A stretch of 64,000 nt of DNA, taken from Salinarchaeum laminariae (GTDB lineage: Archaea > Halobacteriota > Halobacteria > Halobacteriales > Salinarchaeaceae). Both the position numbers and the translations under genes were made by a program. The notes beneath the pieces were generated by a model. The model was not told the DNA's origin. It worked only from the letters and a program-made list of their open reading frames with translations, and searched no databases. Shown here in pieces: positions 8,172 through 15,638 of this stretch. The stretch is from assembly GCF_023204835.1 (NCBI RefSeq), contig NZ_CP096270.1:310001-374000 (forward strand), given 5' to 3'. Numbering within the stretch: position 1 is the first letter of the stretch; each line of letters begins with the position of its first letter.

Positions 8172-9557
8172 TCAGTCCGCGAGCGCGTCGTCGAGTAGCT
8201 CGTGCCCGGTCTCGAGAAGATCGTCGGCGCGGGCCGGCTCGCGGGCTTCCGCAGTCAATCGGATCAGTGGCTGGGTGCCGCTCGCACGAAGCAGGAGCCA
8301 GCCGTCGTCGGTCGTCACCCTGACGCCGTCGATGTCGTTCACGTCGTCGAACGTGTCGGCTGCGGCCGCCTCGATGCGCTCCATCGTCGCCGCTTTCTCC
8401 GCGACCTCCTCACTGTCCCGCCGGATCGGATACGAATCGAGATCGTCGACCAGCGCCGAGAGCGGCCCGTTTTCGGCGACCATCGCCGCGAGCCGGCAGG
8501 CTGCCAACGGCCCGTCCGGGCAGAGCGTCGCGTCGGGCCAGATCCAGGCACCGCTGGGCTCACCGCCGAAGACGACGTCGGGCTCGCTGGCCCGTTCGGC
8601 GACGAAGACGTCGCCGACGCGCGTCCTGACGACCGCGGCCCCCGCTTCAGCGAGGGCATCGTCGACGGCAAGGCTGGTGTTGACGGGCGCCGCAACGCGC
8701 GGCTCCGTCCCGGCCTGTCTGCCGGCCTCGTCTGCGCTGCGCACCGCATCCACGGCGAACAGCGCGAGGAGCGCGTCGCCGCCGACGAAGTTCCCGGTCT
8801 CGTCGACGGCCATCATTCGATCTGCATCGCCGTCGTGGGCGACGCCGAGATCCGCGTCCGTCGCTGCAACGACGGAGCGAAGCGTCGAGAGCGTCTCCGC
8901 AGTGGGCTCGCTGGGGCGGCTCGGGAACCGTCCGTCGGGCCCCTCGTTGAGCGCCTCGACCGAACAGCCCAGCTCACGGAGGGCCTGGACCGTCAGACCG
9001 CCGGCCCCGTTACCGACGTCGACGACGACGTCGAGATTTGCGAGTGGGCCGGTACTGTCGGCTCCAGCGGCGGTCTCCTGCCCCAGGACAGCGTTCTCGA
9101 TGGCAGCGACGTGGCGCTCGGCCGCGCCGTCCCACGCCGAGCGACCTCCGACCGCGTCCCACGCAGCCGCCGTGGCGTCGTCAGCCCGAACGCGCTCGGC
9201 GATTCGCTCGCGGCGCTCCTCGTCGAAGGCCTGTCCCGACCGCTGCCAGAGCTTGATCCCGTTGTCTTCCGGCGGGTTGTGCGACGCCGTCACCGCGATT
9301 CCGACGTCGGCGTCCTGCCAGGCGACGCTCCGCGCGATCGTCGGCGTCGCAGCGATGCCGAGGTCAATCACGTCCGCGCCGCACTCGCGAGCGCCCGCGG
9401 CGGCCGCGTCCGCGAGGAGATCGCCGGTCGTTCTGGGATCCCGGCCGATCACGATCCGATCGGCGTCCTCGGCCGCGACTGCGCGGCCGATCGACAGCGC
9501 GAGCTCTGCCGTCACGTCCGTGCCGAACGGGCCGCGGACGCCACTCGTTCCGAACAC
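8172..9557 (-). CDS. glmM: Phosphoglucosamine mutase
   Basis: GlmM converts glucosamine-6-phosphate to glucosamine-1-phosphate, between GlmS and GlmU. The 461-residue protein starts FGTSGVRGPFG (substrate loop), has the phosphoserine loop TASHNPPEDNGIK near residue 90, the metal loop DGDADRM and the sugar loop GGEPSGAWI. The C-terminal phosphate-binding loop is RASGTQPLIRL, so all four expected motifs are intact. It is the first gene of the minus-strand UDP-GlcNAc cluster. The upstream space (9680-9771) carries a tandem repeat and hairpin that may affect its expression. A decayed relative lies at 46970-47835. Confidence 0.95.
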   Translation of the reverse strand: MFGTSGVRGPFGTDVTAELALSIGRAVAAEDADRIVIGRDPRTTGDLLADAAAAGARECGADVIDLGIAATPTIARSVAWQDADVGIAVTASHNPPEDNGIKLWQRSGQAFDEERRERIAERVRADDATAAAWDAVGGRSAWDGAAERHVAAIENAVLGQETAAGADSTGPLANLDVVVDVGNGAGGLTVQALRELGCSVEALNEGPDGRFPSRPSEPTAETLSTLRSVVAATDADLGVAHDGDADRMMAVDETGNFVGGDALLALFAVDAVRSADEAGRQAGTEPRVAAPVNTSLAVDDALAEAGAAVVRTRVGDVFVAERASEPDVVFGGEPSGAWIWPDATLCPDGPLAACRLAAMVAENGPLSALVDDLDSYPIRRDSEEVAEKAATMERIEAAAADTFDDVNDIDGVRVTTDDGWLLLRASGTQPLIRLTAEAREPARADDLLETGHELLDDALAD

Positions 9558-9679
9558 GGCCGGTGGTTCGAGCGAGGGGTACTAAGCAACACCGGAGGCC
9601 GGACCGGCGTCCGGAGGCGAGTCACAGTGCCCGCGACCAGCCGTACGGCTGGCGAAGTGTAGCGGAACAGGTCTGGATC

Positions 9680-9771
9680 CAATTGCAGTGGTGTGGGTCC
9701 GGACGTATGGTCCGAACTGTCCGGACCCAACCGCAATGGTGTGTCTTGCCGAAGTGGTCCGAACTGTCGGT
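9680..9771. repeat. Two-copy degenerate tandem repeat (about 47 bp) with internal hairpin, upstream of glmM
   Basis: The 14-mer TGGTCCGAACTGTC occurs at 9708-9721 and 9755-9768. Each is preceded by a similar CAAYYGCARTGGTGTG segment, at 9680 and 9728. Between 9694 and 9729 the arms TGGGTCCGGA and TCCGGACCCA form a perfect 10-bp inverted repeat with a 16-nt loop. It lies between the end of the Tsr3-like gene and the start of glmM, so it may be a terminator for the former or a regulatory site for the latter. Confidence 0.6.
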
Positions 9772-10320
9772 CTACGATTCTTCGTCGGGATCCGCCAGAT
9801 ACTCCTCCTGTACGGCGACGACCTCGGCAGAGTCCGCACACGCCGCGTACCGTCGGAGCGGCTCGTCGTTCATATCGATGAAGGCCTGCCCCCAGGAGAA
9901 ACAGGCGAGCAGCTCCTCCGCGGCCGCTCGCTCGCCGAGGATCGCGAGCCCTCCAGCCAGCGCTTCCGCGGTCGTGAGCTGAAACGGCTTTCCGAAGTTC
10001 ACCGGGTTCGCCGCGACGAGGAAGGGCAGCGCCCGGTGTTCGCCGGCGATCGAGAACTGGGCGGACTCGGCGGTCTCCCAGGAGCAATCCAGCGCGACGA
10101 GCCGGTTCGCCGCGTCGCGGTCGGCGGGCGAGAGCGCCTGCTCGGCGTGTGGGTTCAGCACTATTCCGTAGGGCGTCTCGCGGTCGTTCCGGTGGAGCGT
10201 GAGCGCGCCCTCGCGTTCGAGGCGGCGCGCGGTACACTTCTTGGGGTCGTCGTCGCCCTCGTAGCGAGCGTGCAGGGCGAGCGACCCGGGACGTCCGTCG
10301 ACAGGCGTATCCTCGGCCAC
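9772..10320 (-). CDS. tsr3: Tsr3-like (DUF367) rRNA aminocarboxypropyltransferase
   Basis: A 182-residue SPOUT-like protein of the DUF367/Tsr3 family. In eukaryotes Tsr3 moves the aminocarboxypropyl group of S-adenosylmethionine to a pseudouridine of small-subunit rRNA; archaeal members are thought to do the same. Landmarks are [19 protein letters not shown] at the start, LDCSWETAE in the middle and [25 protein letters not shown], which lines the cofactor pocket, then [11 protein letters not shown] near the end. The length is normal. The first ten residues are variable, so the exact start is uncertain. It is monocistronic as far as can be seen. Confidence 0.9.
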   Translation of the reverse strand: MAEDTPVDGRPGSLALHARYEGDDDPKKCTARRLEREGALTLHRNDRETPYGIVLNPHAEQALSPADRDAANRLVALDCSWETAESAQFSIAGEHRALPFLVAANPVNFGKPFQLTTAEALAGGLAILGERAAAEELLACFSWGQAFIDMNDEPLRRYAACADSAEVVAVQEEYLADPDEES

Positions 10321-10583
10321 ACCTGGACTACTCGGTCAGGTGGCAAAAGCGCCGCGGGGTGGGGCTGACCCGAGCGTGGGGGCGACGCAAGCGCGGCGGT
10401 GAGGTGGAATCTGTGCGGAACGGCCTGGGGGACCTGAGCGGAACGGGTGCAGGGGATCGGGGGTGGGCCGAGGCGGAGCGGAACCGGGCGAGCGTCCGGG
10501 GGACTAGTCGTCGACGTAGTCGCCGTTGATCTGGACGGTAGAGACGGGCATCCACGACGCGTCGCGCCGTCATCCCGCCGTCG

Positions 10584-10712
10584 TCACTCGGAGGGATCGT
10601 TGCCGCGCCGGTGGAGGTACACCATCTCCCAGAGTGCCGCTTCGAGGTCCTCTTCGGCGGCCTGGTCGAGCTGGCTGTACAGCGAGTCTGACACCGTGAT
10701 GTCGGGCATCAT
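10584..10712 (-). CDS. Small DUF7557-like acidic protein
   Basis: A 42-residue ORF reading MMPDITVSDSLYSQLDQAAE, then EDLEAALWEMVYLHRRGN. The pattern of a short beta-strand (ITVSDSLY), an acidic helix and WEMVYxxRRGN matches the small haloarchaeal proteins annotated as DUF7557, thought to be antitoxin-like or RHH-like. Start could be either of two adjacent ATGs (10709 or 10712). No toxin-like gene is adjacent. It is divergent from the KaiC-like gene at 10907. Confidence 0.6.
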   Translation of the reverse strand: MMPDITVSDSLYSQLDQAAEEDLEAALWEMVYLHRRGNDPSE

Positions 10713-10906
10713 CGGAGCAAACGGCGGGCAGGAGCATTAAACTACTGCAATTCGTAATAGAGTAAACTGGGCTGCGGTCCTGGCTCGATCTGGGCTGCGA
10801 CCTCAGGTTTGGTGGGTTCCGGGACGGACAGTACGGTGGTCCCGTTCGGGCCCAGGACGCGAACTGCCAGAACACTCTTGTCCGGTCCGCTCCCTCCTGC
10901 GTAACG

Positions 10907-11617
10907 ATGCGCGTTGCAACAGGGGTCCCCGGGTTCGACGAACTCGTCGATGGCGGGTTGCTGACGGACCGGCTGTACATCGTCAGCGGACCGCCCGGCA
11001 GCGGAAAGACGACGTTCGCGTCGCAGTTCGTCACCAAGGGGGCCATCGACGGGCAGACGTCGCTGTTCCTCTCCCTACACGAGACGAAAAAAGAGCTGGT
11101 CGAGGACATGTCGAACTACGAGTTCGGGTTCGACAAGGCCGTCAGCTCCGGCCGAGTGAAGTTCCTCAACGTGTTCGAGAGCGAGGCCAAGCGCTTGCTC
11201 GCGCCCTCCTCGCGTTCGGGCGGCGATTTCCCGGACAACGTCGAGAACATGACCAACCAGATCGTCTCCTTCATCGAGAACAAGGATATCGACCGGCTGG
11301 TCATCGACTCGGCGATGTTGCTCGAGTACTACTTCTCGGACGACCTCGACGACTTCATCAAGTTCCTGACGGCGCTCAAGCGGGCGGACGCGACGGCGCT
11401 CGTCATCTCCGAGATGACCGACCCGACCTCCTACTCGGACGAGCACTACCTCGCCCACGGCGTCTTCTTCATGCACAACTATCTGGAAGAGGGCGGCATG
11501 CAGCGGGGCGTCCAGATCATCAAGATGCGCGGGACCAAGATCGACAGCAACATTCACGCAGCCCGCTTCAGCGATCGCGGCCTGCGCGTCGATCCCAGCG
11601 CGACGATCGGTGACTGA
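10907..11617 (+). CDS. RecA/KaiC-superfamily ATPase (RAD55-like)
   Basis: A 236-residue single-domain ATPase. It opens VATGVPGFDELVDGGL, the usual KaiC N-terminus. Walker A SGPPGSGKTT is at residues 27-36, and Walker B is DRLVIDS near 125. LFLSLHETKKEL carries the catalytic glutamate region, and the C-terminal RGVQIIKMRGTKID matches the KaiC/RadA tail. Haloarchaea have many such orphan KaiC-like proteins with suspected signalling roles. The following acidic gene at 11673 starts 55 bp after the stop on the same strand, so the two are probably one operon. No DNA-binding domain is visible. Confidence 0.85.
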   Translation: MRVATGVPGFDELVDGGLLTDRLYIVSGPPGSGKTTFASQFVTKGAIDGQTSLFLSLHETKKELVEDMSNYEFGFDKAVSSGRVKFLNVFESEAKRLLAPSSRSGGDFPDNVENMTNQIVSFIENKDIDRLVIDSAMLLEYYFSDDLDDFIKFLTALKRADATALVISEMTDPTSYSDEHYLAHGVFFMHNYLEEGGMQRGVQIIKMRGTKIDSNIHAARFSDRGLRVDPSATIGD

Positions 11618-11672
11618 TGGGAGAGCCAACCCTGACACAGTGACGCCAATGACCGAGACACACACCTAAGCG

Positions 11673-12242
11673 ATGTACGAAGATCGCTTCGGGACGGACT
11701 GGACGTCGATCGACGACCGCGAGGAGGCCGTCCGCCGCGCGTTCGCACTCGGCGTCGCCGCACGAATGGGCGAGCATTACCCCGGCGAGCTCGACAAGAT
11801 CAGCGACGAGGTCGAGTCGAACTACGACCGAAGCTTCGTCGAGCTGGCCTATCACGAGGGCCGGGACAAGGCGGATCGCGTCGATCCCGAGCCTGACGAC
11901 GACGCCAACGAGGTGTGGGAGCAGGTCGTCGCCGAGACGACGCAGCTCGATCCCAGCGACCGCCCCGACGAGCCCGAGCCCCACGAGAAGGAGGGGATGC
12001 CCGGCGCGCTCGGTGGCTACGACATCGACACGCGCCCGGACGACTCCAGGGAGGCAGTCGGTCGGCCGAAGTTCCTCAGTCGCCGTGACGCCGAAGAGCC
12101 CGAACACCGGCGTCGGCGCAGCCGTAGCTCCAGTTCCTCTGGCGGGAGTGGCGACGACGAGGAAAAGGGACCGACCGACGAGGAGCGCGCCGAATTCGAG
12201 GAGATCCTCGATCCGGATAGCGGAAGCGACGGCGATAGCTGA
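11673..12242 (+). CDS. Conserved haloarchaeal hypothetical protein, operon partner of the KaiC-like ATPase
   Basis: A 189-residue soluble protein. Residues 1-70 form a helical domain (RFGTDWTSIDDREEAVRRAFALGVAARMG). The middle is acidic, and residues 130-189 are a low-complexity tail with an Arg/Ser run (RRRRSRSSSSSGG) followed by acidic residues, probably disordered. I do not recognise the family by function. Its position behind the ATPase suggests joint expression. The basic-then-acidic tail is unusual for a haloarchaeal protein and could mediate protein or nucleic-acid contacts. Confidence 0.75.
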   Translation: MYEDRFGTDWTSIDDREEAVRRAFALGVAARMGEHYPGELDKISDEVESNYDRSFVELAYHEGRDKADRVDPEPDDDANEVWEQVVAETTQLDPSDRPDEPEPHEKEGMPGALGGYDIDTRPDDSREAVGRPKFLSRRDAEEPEHRRRRSRSSSSSGGSGDDEEKGPTDEERAEFEEILDPDSGSDGDS

Positions 12243-12301
12243 CCGCTATCGATTCTCACCGGTTTCCTGGCTACCACAGTCACCAGGGAGCTGCAGCAGC
12301 T

Positions 12302-12526
12302 TCAGACAGCATCGGACAGCGACTCGCCGTCCGACCGGCCGTCGAGTCCGTACACCAGGAGCGCGACTCCCGCCGCGTAACACCCGAGCGGTACGAACAC
12401 GATCAGGAGACCGACGATCACGCCGGCGTCGACCGAGACCGCGACGGTGAACAGCAAGAACGCGATCGGGACCGTCAGGACCAGCCCCGCGATCCGGAGG
12501 AGTCGGAGTCTGGCCTGTACGCGCAT
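12302..12526 (-). CDS. Small two-helix membrane protein
   Basis: A 74-residue protein with two hydrophobic helices (about 12-32 and 35-61) joined by a very short turn, a positively charged N-terminus (RVQARLRLLR) and an acidic C-terminus. The topology rule suggests the N-terminus is inside. It is convergent with the acidic gene ending 12242 and divergent from the YyaL-like gene starting 12616. Function unknown; small membrane proteins of this type are common in haloarchaea. Confidence 0.6.
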   Translation of the reverse strand: MRVQARLRLLRIAGLVLTVPIAFLLFTVAVSVDAGVIVGLLIVFVPLGCYAAGVALLVYGLDGRSDGESLSDAV

Positions 12527-12615
12527 ACAGAATCGGTGGGGTGCCAGCGGGAAGTCGCTGCCGCTCGCCCACCGGGAGCGCCGGTGCTTTAGGGCTCACT
12601 CCCCCAGCCCGAGAC

Positions 12616-15042
12616 ATGAGCGGACCGACCGATCGAAACCGCCTCGAAAGCGAGGCGAGCCCCTACCTCCAGCAACACGCCGACAACCCCGTCAACTGGC
12701 AGCCGTGGGACGACGCCGCGCTCGAGGCTGCCCGCGAGCGAGACGTCCCGATCTTCCTCTCGGTGGGCTACGCCGCCTGCCACTGGTGTCACGTCATGGA
12801 AGAGGAGAGCTTCGAGGATCCCGCCGTCGCCGAGGCCCTCAACGAGAACTTCGTCCCGATCAAGGTCGATCGCGAGGAGCGCCCCGATCTCGACTCGGTC
12901 TACCAGACCGCCTGCCAGATGATGTCGGGCCGCGGTGGCTGGCCTCTCTCCGCGTGGCTCACGCCCGAGGGCGAGCCATTCTACGTCGGGACCTACTTCC
13001 CGCGGGAGTCACGCCAGGGGATGCCGGGCTTTCTCGACCTGCTCGACGACGTCGCCGACTCCTGGGCCGATCCCGAGGAGCGCGCGGAGTTCGAGCAGCG
13101 CGCAGCGACCGTCACGACCCGGATCCGTGGGGAACTGGAGGAAACTGGCGAGGAACCGTCGGCAGCACAGGGCGCGGGCGCAGAGCCAGACGCCGCCGTC
13201 GGCGACGGAGCGGCAGCGGAGACGGGCCCCAGCCCGGTCGAGCGAGCGGCGAGCGCGGCGCTCCGGAACGCCGACCGCGAACACGGCGGCTGGGGACAGG
13301 GCCCGAAGTTTCCCCAGCCCGCACGGATCGAAGCGCTGTTCGACGCTGGCGCGGGCGACCCGAGCGGTGGTGCTGCCGACGCTGGTACGAGCGAAGGGAG
13401 CGGCGACGCTGGCGCAGGCGACGGAAGCGGCGATAGCGAGAACGGCAACGCGGACGACGAGGGAACAGCCTCGGAGTTCCACGCGGTCGCGAACGCCGCC
13501 CTCGCGGCGATGGTCGACGGCGGCCTCTACGACCACGTCGGCGGCGGGTTCCACCGCTACTGTACCGACCGAGACTGGACGGTCCCCCACTTCGAGAAGA
13601 TGCTGTACGACAACGCGGAGCTCCCGCGCTCCCTCCTCGCGGGCCACCAGCTCACGGGCCACGACCGGTACGCAACGGTAGCCCGCGAGACCTTCGCGTT
13701 TCTCGACCGCGAGCTGGCGCATCCGGACGGCTCCATTTCCGCGACCCTCGACGCGCGAAGCGCGGTGCCGACGAACCGAACGGCCGACGGCGAGCCTGGC
13801 GAGCACGAGGAGGGCGAGTTCTACGTCTGGACGCCGGCAGAGGTCGCCGACGCGCTCGACGATCCGGAACTCTCCGAGCTCGTCTGCGATCGCTACGGAA
13901 TCACCGACCGCGGGAACTTCGAAGGCGCCACCGTCCTGACGATCGACACGTCGATCGAGACCCTCGCGGAAACGTACGACCTCGCACCGGCGACCGTCCG
14001 CAAGCGACTCGACGACGCCCGCGAGACGCTCCGGCGCGTCCGCGAATCCCGACCGCGTCCGCGCCGCGACGACAAGGTCATCGCTGCGTGGAACGGGCTT
14101 GCGATCCGTGCGCTGGCAGCCGGATCGATCGTCCTCGAAGACGACGAGCTCGTGAAGCGAGCGAGCACGGCACTCGACGCCGTGAGGACGCAGCTCTGGG
14201 ACGGCGAGCAACTCGCGCGACGGTACGTACCCGGTGACGCTGGGGGCGGAGACGCAGAAGAAAGCAGCTCCGTAGACGTCCAGGGCCGCGGATATCTCGA
14301 AGACTACGCATTCCTCGGCCGCGGCGCTCTCGCGTGTTACGAGGCCACGGGCGACGTCGACGCGCTCGCGTTCGCGCTCGATCTCGGTGAGCGGATCGTC
14401 GGTCAGTTCTACGACGAGACGAGCGAAACGCTGTACACCACGCCCGCAGGCGGCGAGGACCTGATCGCTCGCCCGCAGGAGCCCCGCGACCAGTCGACGC
14501 CGTCGAGTCTGGCGGTCGGCACTGACCTGCTGCTCGCTCTCGACGCGTTCCGGACGGACGACCGCTTCGACGAGGTCGCACGGGCGGTGCTCGCCACGCA
14601 CGAAAGCAGACTCGAGAAGCGCCCGCTGGAGCATCCCTCGCTCGCGCTCGCAGCGGAGCGCGCTCGCGCCGGGTCGACCGAGGTGACGCTCGCGATCGAC
14701 GGACTTGGCGCGTCTGGCGAGTCGTCCACCCTGAACGGCTCTCCCGATGGGGCCGTGGGCCTATCGGACGCCTGGCGCTCCTGGCTCGCCGATCGGTACC
14801 TGCCACGGCGGCTGCTCGCGCCACGGCCGGCGACGGCGGAGGGACTCGCGGCGTGGCTCGATCGGCTCGATTTGGACGAGGCGCCGCCGATCTGGGCGGG
14901 GCGGGAGGCCGGCGACGGAGGTTCGCAGTCTGGCGATTCGACTGGGTTCGCCGAGGGTCCGACCGCCTACGTGTGCCGCGGGTTCACCTGCTCCCGGCCG
15001 CTGACGGACCCAGCGGCCGCCGACGAGTGGCTTGACGGCTGA
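12616..15042 (+). CDS. YyaL/SPATA20-like thioredoxin-domain protein (DUF255)
   Basis: An 808-residue protein with an N-terminal thioredoxin-like DUF255 domain and a C-terminal (alpha/alpha)6 barrel-like part resembling N-acylglucosamine epimerases. The start at ATG 12616 gives NRLESEASPYLQQHADNPVNW, the invariant family opening; CHWC is at Cys55-Cys58 and GGWPLSAWLTPEGEPF follows. An insertion of about 50 Gly/Ala/Asp/Ser residues near 240-290 interrupts the barrel part and looks like a disordered linker. The cellular role of the family is not established. It appears monocistronic. Confidence 0.92.
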   Translation: MSGPTDRNRLESEASPYLQQHADNPVNWQPWDDAALEAARERDVPIFLSVGYAACHWCHVMEEESFEDPAVAEALNENFVPIKVDREERPDLDSVYQTACQMMSGRGGWPLSAWLTPEGEPFYVGTYFPRESRQGMPGFLDLLDDVADSWADPEERAEFEQRAATVTTRIRGELEETGEEPSAAQGAGAEPDAAVGDGAAAETGPSPVERAASAALRNADREHGGWGQGPKFPQPARIEALFDAGAGDPSGGAADAGTSEGSGDAGAGDGSGDSENGNADDEGTASEFHAVANAALAAMVDGGLYDHVGGGFHRYCTDRDWTVPHFEKMLYDNAELPRSLLAGHQLTGHDRYATVARETFAFLDRELAHPDGSISATLDARSAVPTNRTADGEPGEHEEGEFYVWTPAEVADALDDPELSELVCDRYGITDRGNFEGATVLTIDTSIETLAETYDLAPATVRKRLDDARETLRRVRESRPRPRRDDKVIAAWNGLAIRALAAGSIVLEDDELVKRASTALDAVRTQLWDGEQLARRYVPGDAGGGDAEESSSVDVQGRGYLEDYAFLGRGALACYEATGDVDALAFALDLGERIVGQFYDETSETLYTTPAGGEDLIARPQEPRDQSTPSSLAVGTDLLLALDAFRTDDRFDEVARAVLATHESRLEKRPLEHPSLALAAERARAGSTEVTLAIDGLGASGESSTLNGSPDGAVGLSDAWRSWLADRYLPRRLLAPRPATAEGLAAWLDRLDLDEAPPIWAGREAGDGGSQSGDSTGFAEGPTAYVCRGFTCSRPLTDPAAADEWLDG

Positions 15043-15193
15043 GACCATCCCGTCTGGAATCGATCGCGCTGGAGTCAGTGGGTGAGACAGTCGTGGAGTC
15101 GGTCGTCTCGGAAGCGGTTGGAGTACGACCTGTCGCGCCAGGCGATCCGAACCGCTCGCGTTCGGCCCGAGTCAACTTCCAATCAAGGCAAAG

Positions 15194-15199
15194 TTTATT
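15194..15199 (+). promoter_or_regulatory. TATA-like box of the MTH865-family gene
   Basis: TTTATT within AAAGTTTATTG lies 26-31 nt before ATG 15225. That spacing puts the transcription start at or next to the start codon, the usual leaderless arrangement. Confidence 0.55.
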
Positions 15200-15224
15200 G
15201 TCTCGGCCATCACTACGTGAGTGC

Positions 15225-15476
15225 ATGGCAGACGAAGCCGAACTCCGAGAGCAGATGATCGAGGCATTCGAAGGCGCAGACTACCCGATCTCCAGCCCGA
15301 TGGACCTCGTTCCGGCGCTCCCCAACGGTCCGTCGACGAGCTTCGAGTCGGGCGACTTCTCGATGACGGCGATGGAGCTCAACACCAAGCTCGGCGGCGG
15401 GGACTTCCCCTACGACAGTCCCGAGGCCTTCGTCGACGACGTCCTCGAGCAGCTGAAAGACCAGGACCTCATCTGA
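15225..15476 (+). CDS. MTH865-like family protein
   Basis: An 83-residue acidic helical protein of the MTH865 family, known structurally from Methanothermobacter but without an assigned function. The sequence contains the family landmarks YPISSPMDLVPALPNG, FSMTAMELN and FPYDSPEAFVDDVL. The ATG at 15225 is preferred over in-frame upstream codons because a TATA-like box lies about 30 nt upstream and the upstream extension is unlike the family. No operon partners. Confidence 0.88.
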   Translation: MADEAELREQMIEAFEGADYPISSPMDLVPALPNGPSTSFESGDFSMTAMELNTKLGGGDFPYDSPEAFVDDVLEQLKDQDLI

Positions 15477-15638
15477 GGACCCGACCGCGGCGGGCGACGC
15501 ACGCCCGGTTCACGTTCTCGCGCGGCAAATCGGCCAGCGGCTGCTGTGTCTGGATCTCTTACGGCAGAAAGCGGCGCCGTTGCGCAACGTTGTGGGGCCC
15601 GAACGGATGACCGAGCGGATGGCGACAGTGTGAGTGAC

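Noticed and set aside
8086..9662. Two long plus-strand frames antisense to glmM
   Set aside because: Shadow frames of an intact enzyme; no recognisable domain.
10504..10548. Minus-strand frame reading MPVSTVQINGDYVDD
   Set aside because: Reads sensibly but only 15 codons from its ATG; no way to support it alone.
13009..14634. Long minus-strand frame antisense to the YyaL-like gene
   Set aside because: Shadow frame; the plus strand has all family motifs.
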